Below are positions 1-3,892 of a DNA stretch of 6,907 nt, one piece after another. The notes beneath the pieces are model-generated. The model was not told where the DNA came from and did not search any database. It saw only the letters and a program-made list of their open reading frames with translations. The position numbers were made by a program, and so were the translations under genes. Numbering within the stretch: the stretch's first letter is position 1; each line of letters starts with the position of its first letter. This stretch comes from RGIG426 sp045598065 (GTDB lineage: Bacteria > Bacillota > Clostridia > Oscillospirales > Acutalibacteraceae), in contig JAZLLJ010000080.1 in NCBI GenBank assembly GCA_045598065.1, forward strand, positions 1 through 6,907. The letters are read 5' to 3'.

Positions 1-306
1 TCCAAAGTGGGCAAAGAGCGATTTTTCCAGTTACTGGATATTGCGGCCGCCGACCGTTTGGCGCAAAACCCTGCGTATTCCCCCGACGGAAAAGCACGGG
101 AGGATGCGGTACGCGACCTCGGAAACAAGCTCCTTTCGGAAAGCGCCTGCCTCACCCTTGCGGATTTGGCGGTGAACGGCGACGATTTGCAATTAGCCGG
201 TATTCCTGCCGGAAAAGAACTGGGCGACACGCTCCACCGTCTGCTGGATTTGGTGCTCGACGGAGAATGTGAAAACAACAAAGAAGAATTACTGAAACAC
301 ATATAA
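1..306 (+). CDS. cca: CCA tRNA nucleotidyltransferase, C-terminal part (5' end outside window)
   Basis: This is the last 101 codons of a gene whose reading frame is open from the first base, so it starts upstream of the window. The family adds or repairs the 3'-terminal CCA of tRNAs in the cytoplasm, using CTP and ATP. Only the C-terminal helical tRNA-binding region is visible. The nucleotidyltransferase head, with its metal-binding DxD motif, is not in the window. Recognition rests on the tail, LADLAVNGDDL followed by AGIPAGKELGDTLHRLL and DLVLDGECENNKEELL. This is the conserved layout near the end of bacterial CCA-adding and poly(A) polymerase family enzymes (LxDLAVxGxDL, GxxxGxxLGxxLxxLLxxVLDG, then N, then a short helix). 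An intrinsic terminator begins directly at the stop codon, so this is the last gene of its transcript. The alternative, a poly(A) polymerase of the same superfamily, cannot be excluded without the N-terminal half, but CCA-adding is the usual role in Bacillota. Confidence 0.88.
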   Translation, partial: SKVGKERFFQLLDIAAADRLAQNPAYSPDGKAREDAVRDLGNKLLSESACLTLADLAVNGDDLQLAGIPAGKELGDTLHRLLDLVLDGECENNKEELLKHI

Positions 307-333
307 AAAGAGCCTTCGTTGAAGGCTCTTTTT
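305..333 (+). terminator. Intrinsic terminator of cca
   Basis: A perfect 9-bp stem, AGAGCCTTC (309-317) with GAAGGCTCT (321-329), closes a 3-nt GTT loop. It is followed by a five-T run, which pairs with the A-run at 305-308 to extend the stem. The structure starts inside the cca stop codon, so transcription should end immediately after the gene. The A-rich left flank would make it partly functional in the other direction, but no minus-strand gene needs it. Confidence 0.9.
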
Positions 334-334
334 C

Positions 335-362
335 ACGTTTGTCCCCCGTTTTGCATAGGTTG
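335..362 (+). promoter_or_regulatory. Candidate sigma-K-like promoter for the amidase gene
   Basis: AC at 335-336, a 17-nt spacer and CATAGGTTG at 354-362 resemble the mother-cell sigma-K consensus (AC, 16-17 nt, CATANNNTA), with one mismatch in the last base. I found no convincing sigma-A -35/-10 pair between the cca terminator and the amidase start, although that stretch must hold the amidase promoter if the upstream terminator works. The match is short and could arise by chance. Confidence 0.22.
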
Positions 363-375
363 TGGTAACGCTATG
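354..375 (+). promoter_or_regulatory. Small hairpin or dyad in the amidase leader
   Basis: CATAG (354-358) plus GTT (359-361) is complementary to AAC (367-369) plus CTATG (371-375), with one bulged G at 370 and a GTGGT loop. It sits between the cca terminator and the amidase Shine-Dalgarno sequence and overlaps the -10-like element. It has no T-run, so it is not a terminator. It could be an operator dyad or an mRNA hairpin, or have no function. Eight interrupted base pairs is weak evidence. Confidence 0.3.
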
Positions 376-377
376 TG

Positions 378-385
378 AAAAGGGG
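378..385 (+). promoter_or_regulatory. Ribosome binding site fixing the amidase start
   Basis: AAAAGGGG lies 7 nt before the ATG at 393, a normal Shine-Dalgarno spacing. It decides against the in-frame GTG at 375, which lies upstream of this site and has no purine-rich sequence at the right distance. Confidence 0.75.
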
Positions 386-392
386 CTTTTTT

Positions 393-953
393 ATGAAAAT
401 TTATATCGACCAAGGTCACAACCCCCAAAACCCCAACGCCGGTGCGGAAGGGTTTGGGTTGCGCGAACAGGACTTAAACTATGAAATCGGGGTACGGCTC
501 GGTGAACTGCTTTCCGGCAACGACTTTTTTGAGGTAAAACTGTCCCGTCCGACACCTACAACACAACTGGGCAATAGCAACGCGAGCAGTCTTGCCGCTC
601 GCGTCAATGCCGCCAATTTGTGGGGCGCGGATTACTTCATAAGCCTCCACTGCAACGCCTCGGTAAATGCATCCGCATCGGGAAGCGAAGCCTACGTTTA
701 CAGTTTTCAAAGCCGCTCCGTGCCGCTCGGCGAAGACCTGCTGAACGGGCTCACGGAAAGCACCGGTCTCGCCGACCGCGGCGTACGGGAAAACCCGTCA
801 CTGTATGTGTTGCGGCGCACCGTGATGCCGGCGGTATTGGTGGAAATGGGATATATCACCAACAGCCGCGATGCCCATCTGATGGCCACCAATCCCGATG
901 CTTTTGCGCGAGGGCTGTATAACGGAATGTTGCGGTTTTTCGGGCTCAGTTAG
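393..953 (+). CDS. N-acetylmuramoyl-L-alanine amidase (Amidase_3), no signal peptide
   Basis: A 186-residue zinc amidase that cleaves the amide bond between MurNAc and the L-Ala of the stem peptide in peptidoglycan. The protein is essentially one Amidase_3 domain. It begins with the strand MKIYIDQGHN, which gives zinc ligand H9. The second ligand is E25, in LREQDLN. The third is H86, in SLHCNAS, the usual SxHxNA motif. The catalytic Glu is E151, in VLVEMGYITN. The GxE motif at G97-E99 and the NxxxLxVLR stretch before E151 are also typical. There is no N-terminal hydrophobic segment and no SH3, LysM or SPOR domain, so ordinary Sec export is not indicated. B. subtilis CwlC is a known signal-less, sigma-K-dependent member that lyses the mother cell. 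Phage-type endolysins are another signal-less group, but no phage genes are near. The gene stands alone after a terminator and overlaps pgeF at the stop codons. Family assignment is secure; the physiological role is inference. Confidence 0.93.
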   Translation: MKIYIDQGHNPQNPNAGAEGFGLREQDLNYEIGVRLGELLSGNDFFEVKLSRPTPTTQLGNSNASSLAARVNAANLWGADYFISLHCNASVNASASGSEAYVYSFQSRSVPLGEDLLNGLTESTGLADRGVRENPSLYVLRRTVMPAVLVEMGYITNSRDAHLMATNPDAFARGLYNGMLRFFGLS

Positions 954-1786
954 TCTTTGGTCAAAGCAATAACACCTGCAAGACTCCCCCGTTTTCCGCC
1001 GGTCGCGCGGTGAGACCACAGCACGTCGGGGTAACAACGGGTACACAAATCGCCCACGGTGATGTTTTCGGCTGGAATACCGGCCGACAGCAAAATCCGA
1101 CGGTTGATTTCCCACAAATTCACGTGGTACTTGCCGTTTTTGTCGTCCACGGCACAAGAAGCATCGAAAAACGGCTTTTCGGCAAACGCTTCGTACACCG
1201 GCGAATCCACTTCAAAGCAACACGGCCCAATCGACGGCCCGACACCGCAAAGAATGTCTTGGGGATGGCATCCGTAGGTCTCTTTCATCACGCGAATCAC
1301 TTCGGCGCCGATGGCATTCGCCGTACCGCGCCAACCGGAGTGAGCAATCGCCACCACACGGCGTTTCGCATCGGCAAAAAACAGCGGCACGCAGTCGGCG
1401 GTCAGCACCACAAGCGGCAACTCCGGCACGTTCGTCACCAATCCGTCGATATCGTCATAGGTGCGCTCGCGCATTACGCCGCAGCCGGCATCTTCTTCCG
1501 TAACACACCGCACGTTGGTCAAGTGCGTTTGCCGTGTCATCACACACCGTTCCACAGGCACACCCACTGTGTCGCAAAACCGGCGGTAGTTTTCCAGCAC
1601 GTTTTTTGCATCGTCTCCGCGACCGTAGCTCAAATTCATACTTTCAAAAATTCCCTTGCTGACACCGCCGAGCCGGGTGGACATTCCGTGTTTTACACAA
1701 GAAAGCGCCGCCAGCGCAGGAAATTCATACACGAGAATGCCGTCTTTTTCCACCGGTCGCATCGTGTTGGTATTCGGCAAATCCAT
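950..1786 (-). CDS. pgeF: Peptidoglycan editing factor PgeF (DUF152/YfiH/YlmD family)
   Basis: A 278-residue protein, about the usual length for this family. The family was long labelled polyphenol oxidase or laccase; E. coli YfiH is known to remove L-Ser wrongly added in place of L-Ala to UDP-MurNAc, so that stem peptides start with the right residue. Diagnostic motifs appear in order: HGMSTRLGGVS (33-43), RQTH giving H88, TADCVPLFF giving C132, and AHSGWRGT giving H149. H88, C132 and H149 correspond to the metal-binding or active-site triad. Further on come GPSIGPCCFEV and a C-terminal TRCYPDVLWSHRATGGKRG, both standard. The ATG at 1786 is supported by GGAGG at 1796-1800 with a 9-nt spacer. 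The gene has its own promoter divergent from pssA and lies outside the ylm division-cluster setting often seen in Bacillota. No intrinsic terminator follows its stop, so its transcript should run antisense into the amidase gene. Confidence 0.95.
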   Translation of the reverse strand: MDLPNTNTMRPVEKDGILVYEFPALAALSCVKHGMSTRLGGVSKGIFESMNLSYGRGDDAKNVLENYRRFCDTVGVPVERCVMTRQTHLTNVRCVTEEDAGCGVMRERTYDDIDGLVTNVPELPLVVLTADCVPLFFADAKRRVVAIAHSGWRGTANAIGAEVIRVMKETYGCHPQDILCGVGPSIGPCCFEVDSPVYEAFAEKPFFDASCAVDDKNGKYHVNLWEINRRILLSAGIPAENITVGDLCTRCYPDVLWSHRATGGKRGSLAGVIALTKD

Positions 1787-1815
1787 CGGTCAAAACCTCC
1801 GTTTTGTTTTTTTCT

Positions 1816-1844
1816 ATCATATCACAGAAAATCCCATTTGTACA
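1816..1844 (-). promoter_or_regulatory. Sigma-A promoter of pgeF (extended -10)
   Basis: On the minus strand, TGTACA (1844-1839) is followed after 17 nt by TATGAT (1821-1816), preceded by the extended -10 dinucleotide TG at 1824-1823. The -35 matches TTGACA in four of six positions and the -10 matches TATAAT in five of six. Transcription would start near 1809, giving a leader of about 23 nt with the Shine-Dalgarno sequence at 1796-1800. Confidence 0.72.
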
Positions 1845-1861
1845 GCCATTTTCGTCGGGGG

Positions 1862-1890
1862 TTTACAAATTCGTTTTTTTATGGTATACT
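1862..1890 (+). promoter_or_regulatory. Sigma-A promoter of pssA-like gene (extended -10)
   Basis: TTTACA (1862-1867), a 17-nt spacer and TATACT (1885-1890), with TG at 1882-1883 forming an extended -10. Each hexamer matches the consensus in five of six positions. The start of transcription would be near 1897, about 50 nt before the ATG at 1950. It faces away from the pgeF promoter, with 17 bp between the two -35 elements. Confidence 0.82.
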
Positions 1891-1935
1891 ATATGCTATC
1901 TTGTGAAACAGCTTCCCTCACTTTGTGCGGAAGAG

Positions 1936-1941
1936 AAGGAG
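1936..1941 (+). promoter_or_regulatory. Ribosome binding site fixing the pssA-like start
   Basis: AAGGAG lies 8 nt before the ATG at 1950. The frame stays open upstream to 1656, but those codons lie upstream of the promoter and opposite pgeF, so the start at 1950 is the one this site supports. Confidence 0.82.
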
Positions 1942-1949
1942 CGTGTTGT

Positions 1950-2594
1950 ATGCAAAACAACTGGAAAGAAAAGATTGTCGGACTGTTCGATTACACCGTT
2001 ATCGCCACCTATTTAAGCCTGTTTCTCGGCACAATCGGTGTGTTTTTCGCCCTTACAGCCCCTCTTACCGGCTTGATTATTCTTATGGCCTGCGGACTGA
2101 TTGATATGTTCGACGGAAAAATCGCCTCCACCAAAGAACGTACCGCGGTGGAAAAACGCTATGGACTCCAAATCGACATCTTATCGGATGTGATTTCCTT
2201 CGGTGTTCTTCCGATGGCCATCGGCTACGGCTGTGAACTCCAACATCCCGTCGTCCTGATTCTTATGGCGCTGTATGTGGTAGCGGTGCAAATCCGTCTT
2301 GCCTATTTCAACGTGGCGCAGGAAGCCCGTGTTCAACAAGGCGATCGCCCGTTCCGGTATTACGAAGGATTCCCCGTTACGTATATCTGCCTGGTCCTTC
2401 CCCTCGTTTACCTCCTGCGCGGACTGGTTGGCGTGGCGGCATTCAAGTGGATTTACCTCATCGTCCTGCTGGCGGCAATCCCCTCGTATCTCGTGAAATT
2501 CCGTGTGATTAAACCGCGTTTCCGCGGATTGGTGATTTTCTTCGCCCTCGGTCTTTTGGAATTGGTCCTCTTATTGCTTCTCAGCAAACCCTAA
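1950..2594 (+). CDS. pssA: CDP-alcohol phosphatidyltransferase, probably CDP-diacylglycerol--serine O-phosphatidyltransferase
   Basis: A 214-residue integral membrane protein. The family transfers a phosphatidyl group from CDP-diacylglycerol to an alcohol; the PssA branch uses L-serine and makes phosphatidylserine, the precursor of phosphatidylethanolamine. The CDP-alcohol motif runs from D52 to D80: D52-x2-D55-G56-x2-A59, then G72-x3-D76-x3-D80, which supplies the four metal-binding aspartates. Hydrophobic stretches at about 16-34, 38-51, 82-90, 94-112, 140-158, 162-178 and 192-211 fit six to seven membrane segments. Two features depart from the textbook motif: the Arg normally after A59 is Ser (S60), and 11 residues instead of 8 separate that position from G72. 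From memory, a clostridial group has a similar longer insert with an RTxxEKxxG stretch, which is present here. The substrate is therefore inferred: phosphatidylserine synthase is most likely, but another alcohol such as inositol phosphate or glycerol phosphate is possible. The gene is monocistronic, between its own promoter and terminator. Confidence 0.85.
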   Translation: MQNNWKEKIVGLFDYTVIATYLSLFLGTIGVFFALTAPLTGLIILMACGLIDMFDGKIASTKERTAVEKRYGLQIDILSDVISFGVLPMAIGYGCELQHPVVLILMALYVVAVQIRLAYFNVAQEARVQQGDRPFRYYEGFPVTYICLVLPLVYLLRGLVGVAAFKWIYLIVLLAAIPSYLVKFRVIKPRFRGLVIFFALGLLELVLLLLLSKP

Positions 2595-2613
2595 ATCTCA
2601 ATAAAACAAACAA

Positions 2614-2657
2614 AAGCCGTGTAAAGCGTAATCGCTTTACACGGCTTGTTTCTTTTT
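2614..2657. terminator. Bidirectional intrinsic terminator between pssA and the exonuclease gene
   Basis: A perfect 15-bp stem, AAGCCGTGTAAAGCG (2614-2628) with CGCTTTACACGGCTT (2633-2647), closes a TAAT loop. On the plus strand it is followed by GTTTCTTTTTTC, and on the minus strand by TTGTTTGTTTTATTG, so both exits are T-rich. It lies 19 nt after the pssA stop and 15 nt after the exonuclease stop (minus-strand direction), so it can end both convergent transcripts. Confidence 0.92.
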
Positions 2658-2662
2658 TCGGT

Positions 2663-3538
2663 TTATTCTTCCTCTTCGGCCGACTCTTCTTTTTCTTTCG
2701 GAACGACTTCGGACAATTTACGCTTCACGGCAACATCATCGTATAACACTTTGATTTGCACCCGTCCTACGTACTTTCTGCCGCAGGAACACGGCATATT
2801 CGCACACAGCATCCGTCCGGAATAGCGCCATTTGCTTTGGGCTTTCAGCGCCTTTCCGCAAGCCGGGCACTCAAATGTCAAGTATTCGGGCTTTACAAGC
2901 GGATTACCTACGTGAGAGATGAAATGCGGTTTGTAGAGCAGTCGTTTATAGAATTCTTCGTCCGTATGCTTCACAAACGTCTCGAAACTTGCCTTATCGA
3001 ACGTTGCCGCAAAGATGCGCGCGGTCAGTTCGCTGTCGTCCACCGCGCGATGGGCTTCCAACCCCTCTTGGGAGATGTTCAAACATTCCGCCGCCTTCGC
3101 AAGTCCCATCTGCTGTCCTGCCGGCAACTCGGATGCAATGCGCGGCTGACAGTAGGCTTGGGCATCGGCGTAAAAATGGAGGAACGGAATCTTTTCCCGT
3201 CGCCAAAAGAAGCGACAATTCTCCACCAAAACGAGCAGGTCGGTGTTGCTCCACGTCAGCACCGCGGCATCCTTCGGCACAAACGCTTTCAGCGCGGCAA
3301 TCGCTTCTTCGAACGTGCCGCCGTCTTCCAACGTAGAGGCCTCGATTCCCGTTAAATCGGTAACGATGTTGGTGATTTTTTTGCTGACGACCGGCTTAAT
3401 CATATAATGAAAACTGCCGATTTTTTGCAAATTTTCATCCAGTTTCGTAGCACCGATTTCGATAATCTCGTTAAAATAGCCGTGGGCCCGTTTGGAGTAA
3501 GAACCGTTCCATTCGAGGTCCATCAGTACGTACTGCAT
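2663..3538 (-). CDS. DEDDh 3'-5' exonuclease with C-terminal Cys cluster
   Basis: A 291-residue exonuclease of the RNase T/DnaQ fold. It should remove nucleotides from 3' ends of RNA or single-stranded DNA using two metal ions; the natural substrate is not evident. Catalytic residues are visible in order: D7 and E9 in LMDLEWN, D100 in TWSNTDLLVL, and the HxxxxD pair H163 and D168 in EAHRAVDD. The ExIEIGA stretch near residue 24 is also typical. The body most resembles the KapD/ERI-1-like group. After the domain (from about residue 210) come C224-x2-C227, then C245, C250 and C252, which look like a small zinc ribbon. The tail from about 281 is a run of Lys and Glu. It starts 3 nt after hinT with only a weak GGGG purine run in front, suggesting translational coupling, and it ends the alaS operon at the shared terminator. 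The fold is secure; a role in tRNA or rRNA trimming is a guess from context. Confidence 0.87.
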   Translation of the reverse strand: MQYVLMDLEWNGSYSKRAHGYFNEIIEIGATKLDENLQKIGSFHYMIKPVVSKKITNIVTDLTGIEASTLEDGGTFEEAIAALKAFVPKDAAVLTWSNTDLLVLVENCRFFWRREKIPFLHFYADAQAYCQPRIASELPAGQQMGLAKAAECLNISQEGLEAHRAVDDSELTARIFAATFDKASFETFVKHTDEEFYKRLLYKPHFISHVGNPLVKPEYLTFECPACGKALKAQSKWRYSGRMLCANMPCSCGRKYVGRVQIKVLYDDVAVKRKLSEVVPKEKEESAEEEE

Positions 3539-3541
3539 AGT

Positions 3542-3880
3542 TTACCCCATTTCGATGCCGAGCGTGCGACCGCCCAGCAGATGGAAATGCAGATGCGGCA
3601 CGGTTTGCCCGGCACCCTCGCCGTTGTTCGTAACCACACGGAAGTCGGAAAGTTCCTCTTCCTTGGCGAGTTTGGCGATGATTTCAAAAATATGTCCCAC
3701 CACCGCGGCGTTTTCGGCGGTAATGTCCGCCGCGCCGTTGGCGATATGCTCTTTCGGAATCACAAGAATGTGGGTGGGCGCTTGGGGGTTGATGTCGCGA
3801 AAGGCGAGCACCGTGTCGTCCTCATACACTTTGGTGGAGGGAATCTCCCCTGCCACGATTTTACAGAAAATGCAATCCAT
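3542..3880 (-). CDS. hinT: Histidine triad (HIT) nucleotide-binding protein, HinT subfamily
   Basis: A 112-residue cytoplasmic hydrolase of the HIT superfamily. HinT enzymes cleave purine nucleoside phosphoramidates and aminoacyl-adenylates such as those released by aminoacyl-tRNA synthetases. The C-terminal triad HLHFHLLGGR gives H96, H98 and H100, with H98 as the expected nucleophile, and the GGR ending is the HinT form of the motif. Other typical parts are MDCIFCKIVAGEIPS, RDINPQAPTHILVIPKEHI and the NNGEGAGQTVPHLH turn. C3, C6, H45 and H96 could bind a structural zinc, as in some bacterial relatives. AAGGAGG at 3888-3894 gives an ideal ribosome binding site with a 7-nt spacer and overlaps the alaS stop. 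The gene lies 12 nt after alaS and 3 nt before the exonuclease gene, so it is co-transcribed. A link to adenylate leakage from AlaRS is plausible but only inferred. Confidence 0.94.
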   Translation of the reverse strand: MDCIFCKIVAGEIPSTKVYEDDTVLAFRDINPQAPTHILVIPKEHIANGAADITAENAAVVGHIFEIIAKLAKEEELSDFRVVTNNGEGAGQTVPHLHFHLLGGRTLGIEMG

Positions 3881-3892
3881 GTCGTTTCCTCC

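Noticed and set aside
375..392. Upstream GTG start adding six residues to the amidase
   Set aside because: The Shine-Dalgarno sequence lies inside this extension and is correctly placed for the ATG at 393. The extension is not part of the Amidase_3 fold.
955..966. CTTTG-GT-CAAAG palindrome just after the amidase stop
   Set aside because: It has a five-base stem, a 2-nt loop and no T-run, and it lies inside pgeF coding sequence; it is not a credible terminator.
1010..1906. A 298-codon plus-strand open frame opposite pgeF
   Set aside because: It is a shadow of pgeF that runs through the divergent promoter region, and its sequence resembles no protein family I know.
1656..1949. Long N-terminal extension of the PssA-like protein
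   Set aside because: The extension lies upstream of and across the mapped promoter and opposite pgeF, while a proper ribosome site precedes the ATG at 1950.
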